Shown here: positions 32,658 to 41,880 of the stretch, one piece after another | Layout: each line of letters starts with the position of its first letter | Position numbering within the stretch: the first letter of the stretch is position 1 | Source: Pseudomonas chlororaphis | GTDB lineage: Bacteria; Pseudomonadota; Gammaproteobacteria; Pseudomonadales; Pseudomonadaceae | Reading direction: 5' to 3' | Assembly (NCBI RefSeq): GCF_003731765.1 | Contig: NZ_MOAL01000004.1 | Location: forward strand, 620,001-684,000 | Length of the DNA stretch: 64,000 bases | Program-made: the position numbers and the translations under genes | Notes under the pieces: model-generated | The model's database searches: none | Told to the model about the DNA's origin: nothing | Seen by the model: only the letters and a program-made list of their open reading frames with translations

Positions 32658-32670
32658 TCACGGTCGTATG

Positions 32671-32697
32671 AAAAAGCGCGCTTCGGCGCGTTTTTTT
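32671..32697 (+). terminator. Intrinsic terminator after the cupin gene
   Basis: CGCGC-TTCG-GCGCG stem extended by A/T pairs, flanked by five A before and seven T after. Confidence 0.85.
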
Positions 32698-32747
32698 ATG
32701 GCCGTTCGGGGAGGCGTAAGCCGTAACAATTTACGCTAGGATAGGCA

Positions 32748-33653
32748 ATGGATAATTACTCACAGCTACTTGCGTTTATCTGGTCTACCGAGTGCGGAAG
32801 CTTCTCTGCGGCCGCTAGGGTCCATAAAATCACCCCCTCGGCAGTGAGCAAGTTGATCACGCGGCTGGAAAATAGGCTGCAGGTTCGGCTTTTTCAAAGG
32901 GGCTCACGCGTTCTCACGCTGACGGAGGAGGGCGCTGCTTACCTTCGTAGTGCCAAAGCAGTCGTTGAAGCCATGAACGAAGCGGACTCCCTGGCAGAAG
33001 CCTTGCCCTCGAGGGTCAGTGGCACGCTTCGAATTCATACGATGACTTCTTTTGCCAAGCATCAAATTGTGCCTTGGCTTCATGAGTTTCTGGACTTGTA
33101 TCCTTCCCTGGACGTTGAAATCCAGTTGGGCGCGCAATTTTTCGACCATTTTGAGCAGGGGCTCGATATCGCTATCCACAGCGGGGTACTGCCCAGTTCT
33201 TCGCGTATTGCCAAGCGAATTGGGGAGTGTGAGTGGCTGATTTGTGCCTCGCCCGACTACCTGGCTGAGCATGGTGTTCCTGCTGTTCCAGCAGACCTTT
33301 TGAACCACCGTTGCTTTAATTTCAGCTTTGTAAGCCCGTGGAACAAGTGGTCGTTTGTTCAGGAGGGGGAGGGGGTTTCTGTACCCGTGACGCCCAGTGC
33401 GTCGTTCACTCAAGGTGATCTACTACGAGACATGGCTTTGTCGGGCGCGGGGGTCGTCAAACTGGCGGACTTCCACATTGGGCTGGACGTGAAAGCAGGT
33501 ACTTTGGTGCCACTACTAGAAGAGTTCAAATCAGGGATTACTGAGCCGGTTTATTTGTTGTATTCAGACAGAAAACACCTGAGCCCACGCATTCGTGTGT
33601 TTATCGAGTTCTTCCAGAACAAGTGGCGTCAGAATCCTTGGAAGGTGACTTGA
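32748..33653 (+). CDS. LysR family transcriptional regulator
   Basis: A 301-residue LysR protein: HTH 'LLAFIWSTECGSFSAAARVHKITPSAVSKLITRLENRLQVRLFQRGSRVLTLTEEG', then the effector domain. 'AGGAT' precedes ATG 32748. It follows the cupin gene in the same direction but is separated by a terminator. There is no divergent partner, so its target is not shown by context; the cupin gene or the genes right of it are possible. Confidence 0.9.
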   Translation: MDNYSQLLAFIWSTECGSFSAAARVHKITPSAVSKLITRLENRLQVRLFQRGSRVLTLTEEGAAYLRSAKAVVEAMNEADSLAEALPSRVSGTLRIHTMTSFAKHQIVPWLHEFLDLYPSLDVEIQLGAQFFDHFEQGLDIAIHSGVLPSSSRIAKRIGECEWLICASPDYLAEHGVPAVPADLLNHRCFNFSFVSPWNKWSFVQEGEGVSVPVTPSASFTQGDLLRDMALSGAGVVKLADFHIGLDVKAGTLVPLLEEFKSGITEPVYLLYSDRKHLSPRIRVFIEFFQNKWRQNPWKVT

Positions 33654-33714
33654 AAATTGTATTTGCGGTCGAGCGCCGATACCGATAAAAGCTGATGCTC
33701 AGCAGAGCAGCGCA

Positions 33715-34671
33715 TTATTTATCGGTACCCTGCCGTTGTTGTTCTCTACTTTCCAGAAGCTCGACAAAGGCGCGTACCTTTTCAGGGCGAAAGCGTGCAG
33801 CCGGGAATACCGCATGAATGCCACCGGCAGGTAATTGCCATTGCGGCAGCACTTGGACAAGGCGTCCGGTAGCAAGGTCGTCGGCTATTGTGTAGTCCGG
33901 GAGGACAGAAAGGCCTGCGCCTTGGCGTACGGCTTCTCGCACCGCGAGTGTCGCATCGAGAAATATGGATGCCTGCAGGTTCACGGTTTGGCGTTCATTC
34001 TCGTTTAACGTGAACGTCCAGCGAAGGTGTTCGCGCAATGCGGTATTTGCCACGAAAGGGAACTGGGTGATTTCTTCCGGGCGGTTAAGTCCTGCTACCT
34101 GTTCTGCCATGCTCGCAGGGGCGACGAGTAATTGCTTGAAAGAACCAATTTGCCGCGCTTGCAGCCCTGTCTCTGCCAGCCAGCCCACTCGGATAGCGAG
34201 TTCGATATTGTTCGACATAAGGTCCAGCGTCTGGTCGCTCAGCATCGCATCAACCTTGCAAAGCGGGTAGCGCTGCGTGAAGTCAGCAATCGCTGGCACC
34301 ACAACACCGACACCATAGTCGAAGGGCGCGGTAAGGCGCAGCGTACAGGAAGGTACCGTGGCGGCTTCCGCCAGTTGGTCAAAGGCTTCCTCTGCGTCAG
34401 CCAGGATTAACGCACAGCGCAGGTAGAAAGCCTGGCCCGCCTCAGTGGTCCTGACGCTGCGGGTAGTGCGAACCAGTAGCGAGGTTTTGAATTCCTGCTC
34501 CAACCGCGCTACTTGCTGGCTGACGACTGCCTTAGTGATGCCCAAGCGCTCTGCAGCCGCCGTGAAAGAGCCGGTCTCCACGACGGAAACAAAGTAGGCA
34601 AGGCGTCTGAGGTTTCCAAAACCACCCAGCCCTGATTCATGTTGATTGTATGCTTTTTGCATACACTCCAT
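33715..34671 (-). CDS. LysR family transcriptional regulator
   Basis: A 318-residue LysR protein: HTH 'NLRRLAYFVSVVETGSFTAAAERLGITKAVVSQQVARLEQEFKTSLLVRTTRSV'. A second ATG three codons in (34662) is an alternative start. It is divergent from the DsbA-like gene at 34741 with 69 bases between them, the normal arrangement for a LysR protein controlling the neighbouring operon (DsbA-like, MBL-fold, NTF2-like, nitroreductase). Confidence 0.92.
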   Translation of the reverse strand: MECMQKAYNQHESGLGGFGNLRRLAYFVSVVETGSFTAAAERLGITKAVVSQQVARLEQEFKTSLLVRTTRSVRTTEAGQAFYLRCALILADAEEAFDQLAEAATVPSCTLRLTAPFDYGVGVVVPAIADFTQRYPLCKVDAMLSDQTLDLMSNNIELAIRVGWLAETGLQARQIGSFKQLLVAPASMAEQVAGLNRPEEITQFPFVANTALREHLRWTFTLNENERQTVNLQASIFLDATLAVREAVRQGAGLSVLPDYTIADDLATGRLVQVLPQWQLPAGGIHAVFPAARFRPEKVRAFVELLESREQQRQGTDK

Positions 34672-34740
34672 ATATCGCCTACGTATTTAATAGTCAATCG
34701 GGAAAGCGCAGCCTAATGGGATCGTAACGAAGGAGCCCGC

Positions 34741-35379
34741 ATGGACAAGACCTTGTACTACCTCTATGACCCGCTATGCGGTTGGTGCTACGGCGCGATG
34801 CCGGCACTTTCGGCGCTATTTGGCGTTGGCAGCGTAAGGATTGAGCTTATGCCTACCGGTTTGTTTTCCGACGCGGGTGCCAAACCAATGGATGACGATT
34901 TCGCCGCGTTCGCCTGGTCCAATGATGAGCGGATCTCGCGGACAACCGGGCAACGCTTCACTGAAGCTTATCGCCAGGGTGTGCTCGCCGATCGCCAGCA
35001 GCGTTTTGACAGTGGGCCCGCCACATTAGCCTTAACCGCGGTGGCATCCACCGCGGTGGACAAAGAATACACAGCGCTCAAGGCTATTCAGCATGCACGT
35101 TATGTGAACGGCAGTGACGTGACCTCTGTGCCGGTGCTTGTTGGCGTGTTGCAAGCCCTCGGCCTTAACGAAGCTGCAGATTTGATGACGCGTCCCGGCA
35201 ACGACCTGGTCAGCGCTAACGCTACACGCATCACTCATGCCCAGGCGTGGATGCAGGATTTTGGCGCGCGTGGTGTTCCGACGCTGATCCTGGAGTCTGG
35301 GAGCACGCGTTCACTGCTGGTTATCAACACCGTCTTTTCCGATCCTGATGATCTTATCCGTCAGATCGAAGCAGCCTGA
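34741..35379 (+). CDS. DsbA family thioredoxin-fold protein
   Basis: A 212-residue thioredoxin-fold protein without signal peptide, with the active motif C-G-W-C in 'YLYDPLCGWCYGAMPAL' near residue 14 and the cis-Pro loop 'GARGVPTLIL'. It is a cytoplasmic member like FrnE rather than periplasmic DsbA, and is unlike the protein at 2691-3338 beyond the fold. AAGGAG lies upstream. It is the first gene of the operon divergent from LysR. Confidence 0.88.
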   Translation: MDKTLYYLYDPLCGWCYGAMPALSALFGVGSVRIELMPTGLFSDAGAKPMDDDFAAFAWSNDERISRTTGQRFTEAYRQGVLADRQQRFDSGPATLALTAVASTAVDKEYTALKAIQHARYVNGSDVTSVPVLVGVLQALGLNEAADLMTRPGNDLVSANATRITHAQAWMQDFGARGVPTLILESGSTRSLLVINTVFSDPDDLIRQIEAA

Positions 35380-35441
35380 GTACCACCTCAAGGCCCTGCT
35401 GGGCATGACCGAGCAGAACAGCGTTTAACTGGAGAACGTTC

Positions 35442-36338
35442 ATGGCAACACGACGTACTGTTATCAAAGCTGTCGCCACAGCGAGTGCTGCAACGGCCAT
35501 TTTGGGCAAACACGCATGGGCCGAACAGACACAGCTAACCTGGCAGTCTTTTCCTGCGGGTGAGCACGGCTTTTTCCGTGCGCCAGTCTTAATATCCGGC
35601 GCGCGTGAGGCTGTTCTGATCGACGGCGGTTTTACGCTGTCTGACGGGCGAACCGTCGCCGAGGCCATCAAGCGCAGCGGTAAGCAACTGACCCACATTT
35701 ACATAAGCCAGAGCGATCCTGACTATTATTTTGGGCTCGCGCCTATCAAAGCAGCGTTTCCGGACGCCCAACTGGTAGCGGCGTCTGCGACGGTAGTGGC
35801 GATTAAAGCCAGCGTCGAAAAGAAGCTGGCTACCTGGAGCCCACAACTGAAAGACAATGGTCCCCAGACACTGGCGGACATCGTGATGCCCCAACCATTC
35901 GACAGTCATGCGATGTCGCTTGAAGGGCATGCTATCGAGATCGTTGATGCCGTTGGCTTGGCTAATCGTCGTTATCTGCGGGTGCCGTCACTGAATGCCG
36001 TGGTCGGTGGCGTGTTGATATTTTCCGGCGTTCACGTGTGGACTGCTGACACTCCCGGAGCCGAGGGGCGTGCCGCATGGGTGCGCAATCTAGACGCGAT
36101 AATTGCTCGAAAGCCCTCGATAGTGGTTCCAGGTCACATGGCAACAACCGCTGCGACCGACCTATCGCCTGTTAAATATACCCGTGACTACCTGCTTGCA
36201 TTCGAGCAAGAACTTGGGAAAGCAACTGACAGCGCTGCTCTGATCGCTGCCATGACCGCTCGGTACCCAGATGCTGCAATGGGCATCGCGCTGCAAATCG
36301 GCTCTAAAGTCGCTAAAAATGAAATGAAGTGGGGGTGA
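35442..36338 (+). CDS. MBL-fold protein with lost metal motif, Tat signal
   Basis: A 298-residue metallo-beta-lactamase-fold protein with a Tat-like signal ('TRRTVIKAVATASAATAILGKHAWA'). The first zinc motif, normally H-x-H-x-D-H, reads S-Q-S-D-P-D-Y-Y in 'YISQSDPDYYFGL': the His residues are gone. A later His ('VVPGHMATT') remains. The fold is otherwise complete ('AVLIDGGFTLSDG', 'VVGGVLIFSGVHVWTADT'). It may be non-catalytic or use other metal ligands; an export through Tat suggests folding with a cofactor. GGAG lies upstream of ATG 35442. Confidence 0.85.
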   Translation: MATRRTVIKAVATASAATAILGKHAWAEQTQLTWQSFPAGEHGFFRAPVLISGAREAVLIDGGFTLSDGRTVAEAIKRSGKQLTHIYISQSDPDYYFGLAPIKAAFPDAQLVAASATVVAIKASVEKKLATWSPQLKDNGPQTLADIVMPQPFDSHAMSLEGHAIEIVDAVGLANRRYLRVPSLNAVVGGVLIFSGVHVWTADTPGAEGRAAWVRNLDAIIARKPSIVVPGHMATTAATDLSPVKYTRDYLLAFEQELGKATDSAALIAAMTARYPDAAMGIALQIGSKVAKNEMKWG

Positions 36339-36343
36339 ACAGC

Positions 36344-36739
36344 ATGACGACCAATTTAGATATCATCCGCGGCACCTATGAAGGCGCATCTGAAGAGAAT
36401 GGCAAGCACCTGCTCGCCGCCCTCGCTTCGGACGCTACATGGACTGAAGCTGCTGGGTTCCCGTATGCAGGCACCTACACCGGGCCGGCGGAAATTCTTG
36501 CAGGCGTATTTCAGCGTTTGGCGACGGAGTGGAAAGACTACAAGGCTACGGTCCATACCTACCTGGCCGATGGTGAGCGGGTTGCCGCGTTCGGCGTGTA
36601 CTCTGGGATTTACCTGAAGACCGGAAAGGCGATGAGCGCAACCTTCGCCCATCTTTATCAGCTCAAGGACGGCAAGATTGTCAGCATGGAGCAATTTGTC
36701 GACAGTGCCATTGTGCAAGGCGCGATGGTGCAAGCGTAA
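36344..36739 (+). CDS. NTF2-like (SnoaL-type) protein
   Basis: A 131-residue alpha+beta cone protein of the nuclear transport factor 2-like superfamily: 'IIRGTYEGASEENGKHLLAALASDATWTEAAGFPYAGTYTGPAEIL' at the start and 'AMSATFAHLYQLKDGKIVSMEQFVDSAIV' at the end. It may be an isomerase or hydratase, or a binding protein; no catalytic residues can be named. ATG 36344 has GGGGG upstream, and the start lies 6 bases after the MBL gene stop, so they are co-translated. Confidence 0.85.
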   Translation: MTTNLDIIRGTYEGASEENGKHLLAALASDATWTEAAGFPYAGTYTGPAEILAGVFQRLATEWKDYKATVHTYLADGERVAAFGVYSGIYLKTGKAMSATFAHLYQLKDGKIVSMEQFVDSAIVQGAMVQA

Positions 36740-36815
36740 CGTCGACTGACGTCCAGTCCACGGACGTTACCCATGATTTCAATACTCCAAGTATCCCCCT
36801 ACAGGAATGTCAATA

Positions 36816-37414
36816 ATGAACCAAACCACGCTCACTCCATCGGCAGAAGCGCTGAATCTTGCTTTGACACAAGCGCGTACTTTCAATACGTTCACTGATC
36901 ATCCCGTCAGTGATGAGTTGCTGAGCCGACTCCAGGCCGCAGCACAGCAGGGGCCTACGTCGATGAACTGCCAGCCGGCACGGTTTTTTTTTTACGCAGT
37001 GACGAGGCCAAGACCCGTTTGTTACCTGCGCTTGCACCCGGCAATGTCGAAAAAACCAGGAAGGCCCCAATTACGGTTATCGTGGCGTTGGACACGCGTT
37101 TCTTTGAGCACTTGCCTACCCAGTTCAAGGCCTACGATGCAAAGCCTATGTTCGAGGCCAATGCAGACCTCGCTACCGCTACTGCCTTTCGCAACAGTAG
37201 CTTGCAAGGTGCGTATCTGATCATCGCGGCTCGTTTGCTGGGCTTGGATGTAGGCGCCATGAGCGGCTTTGATGTGGCGAAGGTTAACGCCGAGTTCTTC
37301 CCCGATGGGCGTTACCAGGCCAACTTCCTTATCAACCTAGGGTACGGCGATCCCGCAGGCAACCATCCTCAAGGCCCGCGTTTGCCGTTTGATATCGTGG
37401 CACAGGTACTGTGA
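36816..37414 (+). pseudogene. Nitroreductase family gene (RutE-like), frameshifted at a T10 tract
   Basis: Two overlapping frames make one RutE-type nitroreductase of about 198 residues. The first runs 'EALNLALTQARTFNTFTDHPVSDELL...GPTSMNCQPARFFF', and the second continues 'LRSDEAKTRLLPALAPGNVEKTRKAPITVIVALDTRFFEHL' to 'INLGYGDPAG'. They meet in a run of ten T at 36985-36994; restoring the frame needs eleven or eight T. The rest is undamaged. The protein would reduce nitro or semialdehyde substrates with FMN and NAD(P)H. Homopolymer slippage, a sequencing error or phase variation are all possible. It ends the LysR-controlled operon. Confidence 0.85.
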
Positions 37415-37765
37415 GCTACCAGATATATTGTTGAGCCGTAACCGTCAGGCCAAGTCGCCTATTCGCGCTCAAAAAAGTTAGCGTTGATGCCATGGAACAC
37501 GCCGATCCCCGCGACAGAGGCGATATTGTCCACGTGTTTTTAAGTGAACACCATCGCCCTTAAGCTGGGATCGAGAAGGTGAATTTGTCGGATGCTAACG
37601 TTGGTAGCGATACTGCAATCGTGTTGCCAGCGTATGCAAAAACACACCCGCCGCGTACTGAATCTCCTAAGCTTCCGTAAGACTTCTATCGTTCAATGCC
37701 TCGCACGTTCGAATATCACCGCATATTCGCCCCTGCCATTTATTGATGAACTGAGCCGTGTCTGA

Positions 37766-38050
37766 GACTGCATCAATGCGTTCTCGGAAACCGACTTCAC
37801 CGAAGACTTGAAAAAATTACAATGGCAGTGCTAATCCTGCACGACGACGACCAGATCGTACCGATTGCCGACTCAGCCGAACTGTCCATCAAGCAGGACA
37901 ACTGCACGTGCCTTTTTGGATGTGCTGATCGAAACGCTCTGAAACTTTCTAACGTCGTTACCCTTCGCTTCTAACGTTCCTGACGCACGCCCTTTTGCAA
38001 GATTTTCTCGCTTTCCATAAAGTCGATGTGTTGCCGCTGACCGAAAACTG
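37766..38050 (+). pseudogene. Decayed non-haem chloroperoxidase/arylesterase gene, 3' part
   Basis: Short blocks in shifting frames match the C-terminal third of the alpha/beta-hydrolase chloroperoxidases: 'DCINAFSETDFTEDLKK' (37766-37816), then after an indel 'VLILHDDDQIVPIADSAELS', which holds the catalytic Asp region, and near the end 'THALLQDFLAFHK'. Several indels and stops separate them. Sequence from 37415 to 37765 may include more of the same gene but I could not align it. It lies beside the vanA-like gene, on the opposite strand. Confidence 0.6.
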
Positions 38051-38089
38051 ACCCAAGGGGGATGCGGCTTCGGCGCCAACAGGCCTGGG

Positions 38090-39199
38090 TTATGCGTTGC
38101 GGTTGAGCGCTTCGTTAGCTTCGTCGTCGGCACGTTTTTTAAGGTGGCGGCGCATGGCGACGGCAGGGGCATCACTGGCAACAGATATTTCGTAGGTGTG
38201 GTCATCTACATCACCGAGTACAGCCTCCAACGCGCCCAAGCCCTCAACATCCTCATTGAAGGCGGCGAACAGTTGCTCATGCATGAACTCACCAACCGCG
38301 TCTTCATCCTGGGCGAAGTCACGACCGTGGACAATGAAGTAATGCATGGTGCTGTGAGTTTCCGGGGTCAGAATATGGGCAGTGCGGATGTGAAACTCCT
38401 CGCGATTTAATGGCGCTATCGCAGAGTCGTAGAATGTGACGCTGACTTGATGCAGCCCGGGTGACAGGAACTCAGAAGTTGCGATGCGTGCAGCGGTACT
38501 GCAACCGTCCAGGCCAGTGGTTTTGGACCATACCGGAGACAGGGTGGTGGGCACTACATTGCGCATCAATTTGTAATGTCCCTCTTTGAGATCAAGTTCG
38601 TACGGGGCGCTGGCATAATCTGGCGTGCCAATAGTGGCGGCGTGCAGGAAGGTTAGATGAGTCAGGTCCATCAGATTTTCATGCATGCTCACGTAATTGC
38701 CTGGGTGATGGAAATAGCCTGAGGAACACTCCCAGTCGGGTGTCTCGGTCCAGGGCAATTCAGGAGGGCGTCTGGAATCTGCAAGTTCTGGATCACCCAT
38801 CCAGATCCACAATAGTGAGCCTTGCTCAAGCAGGGGGTATTCGCGTACACCGATACCCCGAGGGCAGCTTCGCTGTGACGGCACGTTGACCAGGTTGCCT
38901 TGAGTGTCATACCGAAAGCCGTGATAGCCGCAGACCAGGGTATCGCCCTCTAGATGACCACGTGAAAGCGGATAGGAACGATGAGCGCAGCGATCTTCAA
39001 GTGCGATGGCTTTGCCGGCTTCGCTGCGATACAACACTACGCTCTTGCCGAGCAGTTTTCGCGATAGCAACTCCCGTGTAACTTCGTTACCGAAAGCGGC
39101 TACGTACCATTCGTTAAAGATGAACGGGGTGTCGCGGGTAGCAAGTGGACTCATGGCTTTGCGCGAATTGGTAATGATGTTATTGACAGGCAGGCTCAT
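38090..39199 (-). CDS. Rieske non-haem iron oxygenase, alpha subunit (VanA-like)
   Basis: A 369-residue ring-hydroxylating/O-demethylating oxygenase. The Rieske cluster motif C-x-H ... C-x2-H is complete ('CAHRSYPLSRGHLEGDTLVCGYHGF', about residues 68-92), and the catalytic iron site is in 'ENLMDLTHLTFLHAATIG' (two His plus a later Asp). The general form is that of vanillate O-demethylase VanA, but the substrate may be another methoxylated or hydroxylated aromatic. AAGGAG lies 8 bases before ATG 39199. It follows its reductase by 25 bases. Confidence 0.9.
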   Translation of the reverse strand: MSLPVNNIITNSRKAMSPLATRDTPFIFNEWYVAAFGNEVTRELLSRKLLGKSVVLYRSEAGKAIALEDRCAHRSYPLSRGHLEGDTLVCGYHGFRYDTQGNLVNVPSQRSCPRGIGVREYPLLEQGSLLWIWMGDPELADSRRPPELPWTETPDWECSSGYFHHPGNYVSMHENLMDLTHLTFLHAATIGTPDYASAPYELDLKEGHYKLMRNVVPTTLSPVWSKTTGLDGCSTAARIATSEFLSPGLHQVSVTFYDSAIAPLNREEFHIRTAHILTPETHSTMHYFIVHGRDFAQDEDAVGEFMHEQLFAAFNEDVEGLGALEAVLGDVDDHTYEISVASDAPAVAMRRHLKKRADDEANEALNRNA

Positions 39200-39224
39200 G
39201 GATAGGCTCCTTGTTATTCAGGGT

Positions 39225-40193
39225 TTACAGGTCCAACACCAACGACTCGGTGCGCGCTCGGGACACGCAAATCATCAGGGTTTCACCGCTCGCCTGCTCG
39301 GCGTCGGAGAGAACGTAATCACGGTGATCGGGTACTCCGCTGCAAATCGTGGTTTCGCAAGTACCGCAAATACCGGAGCGACAGGAGAACGGTACGTCGA
39401 TGCCATGGGCTTCCAACGCTTCGAGAATGCTCTGATCTGGGCCCACTTCAATATCCAGGCCACTGCGTTGCAGGGTTACGCTGAAGCGCTCTAGTGCTTG
39501 CGGATTTGCTTCACAGGCAGGTTCGGGGACCGAGAACCACTCGAAGTGAATACGCGGCGCCGGCGTGTCTGCGGTTGCGGCCTTGACTGTTTGCATCAGG
39601 GGGGCAGGGCCACAGCAGTAGACATGTTCGTCGTCCTGCAGCGAACTCACGAGCGACTCGATATCTAGGAACTGACCGGCGCACTCATCGTTGAAGTGAA
39701 AGTGCACTCGTTCCGAGTCCAGACCCAGCAGCGTTTCGTAGAACGCAGCCCGTTGGCGGTTACGCACAGTATAAAAAAGTCGCCAGTCCTTACCCTGGGC
39801 CATGCACCAGCGGATCATCGCCAGGATGGGGGTAATACCAATGCCACCGGCCACAAAACAGTAGCGCTTGGCGTTGACATCCAAAGGGAAATTGTTGCGC
39901 GGAGCGCTGACTTGAAGCACATCACCCTGGCGTACTTTCGCGTGAATTAAGCGCGAGCCGCCGCGACTGGCCGGAGCCAAGCCGACCGCGATGACATAGC
40001 GATGTCGCTCGCTGGAATCGTTGAGCAGCGAGTAATGTCGAATTTGACCGTTTTCCAGGCGCACTTCGAGGTGCGCTCCAGGCGTGAAGACCGGTAGCTC
40101 CCGAGCATCGGGGGCTTGTAGTTCTATCAGGGCCACCTCTTTGGCTTCCGCCCCGAATTGGGTGACTCGTAAATTCAGGCTGGGCTGGGTCAT
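39225..40193 (-). CDS. VanB-type oxidoreductase (FMN/NAD and 2Fe-2S domains)
   Basis: A 322-residue reductase for the Rieske oxygenase. It has the flavin domain ('GQIRHYSLLNDSSERHRYVIAV'), the NAD domain ('FVAGGIGITPILAMIRW', 'VYCCGPAPLMQTV') and a C-terminal plant-type 2Fe-2S domain with 'CRSGICGTCETTICSG' and a later Cys. It passes electrons from NADH to the oxygenase at 38090-39199. AGGACC precedes ATG 40193. Confidence 0.92.
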   Translation of the reverse strand: MTQPSLNLRVTQFGAEAKEVALIELQAPDARELPVFTPGAHLEVRLENGQIRHYSLLNDSSERHRYVIAVGLAPASRGGSRLIHAKVRQGDVLQVSAPRNNFPLDVNAKRYCFVAGGIGITPILAMIRWCMAQGKDWRLFYTVRNRQRAAFYETLLGLDSERVHFHFNDECAGQFLDIESLVSSLQDDEHVYCCGPAPLMQTVKAATADTPAPRIHFEWFSVPEPACEANPQALERFSVTLQRSGLDIEVGPDQSILEALEAHGIDVPFSCRSGICGTCETTICSGVPDHRDYVLSDAEQASGETLMICVSRARTESLVLDL

Positions 40194-40545
40194 TGTTATA
40201 GGGTCCTGAGGTACTTGGCCGCGAACGCAATGAATGCGCCGCCAGCCGGCTGTCTGACCTGAATAAGCTTACGTAGCATGGGTATTGCTTGCAGTCCTCC
40301 CAGAGGAGGACAGGTGGGCAGTCGAGTTTGATGCGTCTGGAGAGAACTACGATGATCGGTGCGGACGTTGTATTTCGGCTGGTTGAGAGAGGCCATACGT
40401 GGCGTTTGTCGTCGTGGGGTCTAGCTACGCAGCCGCAGCAGGCAAGCATGTCGACGCCCGCCTAGGCACGGCCCAAGGCCCTGTCGGCGGAACTGAAGCC
40501 GGCAGACCATTGGGATCCTGTGACACGTCCTTTCAGCAGCATCGC
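40194..40545. other. Gene-free stretch in the Rieske operon
   Basis: 352 bases between the MFS gene and the VanB-type gene on the same strand. No gene was recognised. An inverted repeat GTCCTCC-N4-GGAGGAC lies at about 40293-40310 without a T-run. The reductase/oxygenase pair may have its own promoter here. Confidence 0.4.
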
Positions 40546-41847
40546 TTAATGCGGATTGACAACTTTGGCCTGGATGCGCAGCACTAACAGGCCACCAAAG
40601 GCAATCACGAGGGATAGCATGTACAGCGCGAGGCTGGCGCTGTGGGTGGTATCACGCATCCATCCAATTAGGTAGGGCGCGACGAACGCTGCGACGCTGC
40701 CCAGGGAGCTGATCAGGGCAAGCCCTGGCGCAAGAACCGGACCGGCCAAGTAAGCCGGAGGTAACTGCCAAAACATCGGCAGTGCGCTGCTGGCACCCAT
40801 GCCCGCGATCGACAAACCAATCATGACCAAGATGGCAGACTCTGGTTTCAGCCCGGTCAAGGTCAAACCCAGCGCACACATCAGAATAGGCACGCAGAGG
40901 TGCCAGCGACGCTCCTTCCTGCGGTCGGAGGAGCGACCAACCGCGATCATGAAGAAGCATCCTGCCAGGTAGGGAAGTGCGCTGAGCAGACCAATCTGGC
41001 TGTCATGAGCAATACCGGTACCGTGAATCAGGGTCGGCATCCAGAATGCCAAGGTATTTACGGCCAACATCACGGCGAAATAGATGGCCACGAGTAACCA
41101 CACCTGAGGGGTGAGCAAGATACTGCGCCAGGAATTGATCTGTTTACGTTCTTCCTCACGCGCCAGTGTTTGTCGCAAAGCGTGTTTCTGATCATCGCTT
41201 AACCAGCGAGCGTCCTCGACTCGGTCGTCCAGTCGGTTCAGTACCACCAGGCCCAGCAATACCACCGGCAGGCCTTCAATGAGGAACATCCATTGCCAAC
41301 CTCTCAACCCAGCGATGTTTTGAAAGTTTTCGAGAACCCATCCCGACAGCGGGCCGCCGACTACACCGGCCATTGGGACAGCAATGGCGAACAGCGCAGT
41401 GACTGAGGCTCTGCGTTCGGCTGGGAACCAGCGGTTGAGGTAGACGAGGATACCCGGGAAGAAACCGGCCTCTGCCACCCCTAGGCCAAAGCGCAGGCCA
41501 TAGAAACCGTGAGCGCTTTCAATCAGTAACATCGAACTGGAAAGCAGGCCCCACGTCACCATCATCAGGGCGATCCAGCGTCTTGGTCCCAACTTGTCCA
41601 GCACCATATTGGCTGGTACGCCGAACAGTGCATAGGCAACAAAGAACAGACCGGCTCCGAGGCCATAAACAGTGTCGGAGAATTGCAGGTCAGCGCTCAT
41701 CTGAAGTTTGGCGAAGCCAATGTTGATCCTGTCCAGATGGGCGAAGACATAGCTGACGAGTAGCAGCGGCATCAGCCGCCAGATGATCTGGCGATGGGTG
41801 TTTGCCTGTACCTGAGATAATTGCAGGGACTCAATGATCTGGCTCAT
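40546..41847 (-). CDS. MFS transporter (ACS-type aromatic/organic acid carrier)
   Basis: A 433-residue major facilitator with 12 helices. The motif 'HLDRINIGFAKLQMSADLQFSDTVYGLGAGLFFVAY' and 'GWRWMFLIEG'-type 'LRGWQWMFLIEGLPVVLLG' mark the anion:cation symporter group (tartrate, 4-hydroxyphenylacetate, vanillate-type carriers). It is similar in many positions to HpaX at 53493-54797, so the two are paralogs. AGAGG precedes ATG 41847. It is between the porin and the Rieske genes and likely imports their aromatic substrate. Confidence 0.9.
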   Translation of the reverse strand: MSQIIESLQLSQVQANTHRQIIWRLMPLLLVSYVFAHLDRINIGFAKLQMSADLQFSDTVYGLGAGLFFVAYALFGVPANMVLDKLGPRRWIALMMVTWGLLSSSMLLIESAHGFYGLRFGLGVAEAGFFPGILVYLNRWFPAERRASVTALFAIAVPMAGVVGGPLSGWVLENFQNIAGLRGWQWMFLIEGLPVVLLGLVVLNRLDDRVEDARWLSDDQKHALRQTLAREEERKQINSWRSILLTPQVWLLVAIYFAVMLAVNTLAFWMPTLIHGTGIAHDSQIGLLSALPYLAGCFFMIAVGRSSDRRKERRWHLCVPILMCALGLTLTGLKPESAILVMIGLSIAGMGASSALPMFWQLPPAYLAGPVLAPGLALISSLGSVAAFVAPYLIGWMRDTTHSASLALYMLSLVIAFGGLLVLRIQAKVVNPH

Positions 41848-41880
41848 GAAGCATACCTCTTAGGATAAACGTGAAGGGAA

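Noticed and set aside
37873..38205. 110-codon minus-strand frame overlapping the end of the VanA-like gene
   Set aside because: Overlaps the chloroperoxidase relic and the 3' end of vanA-like gene in another frame; no domain.
40293..40310. GTCCTCC-N4-GGAGGAC hairpin as a terminator
   Set aside because: No T-run follows on either strand, so it is listed only as a repeat within the gap.
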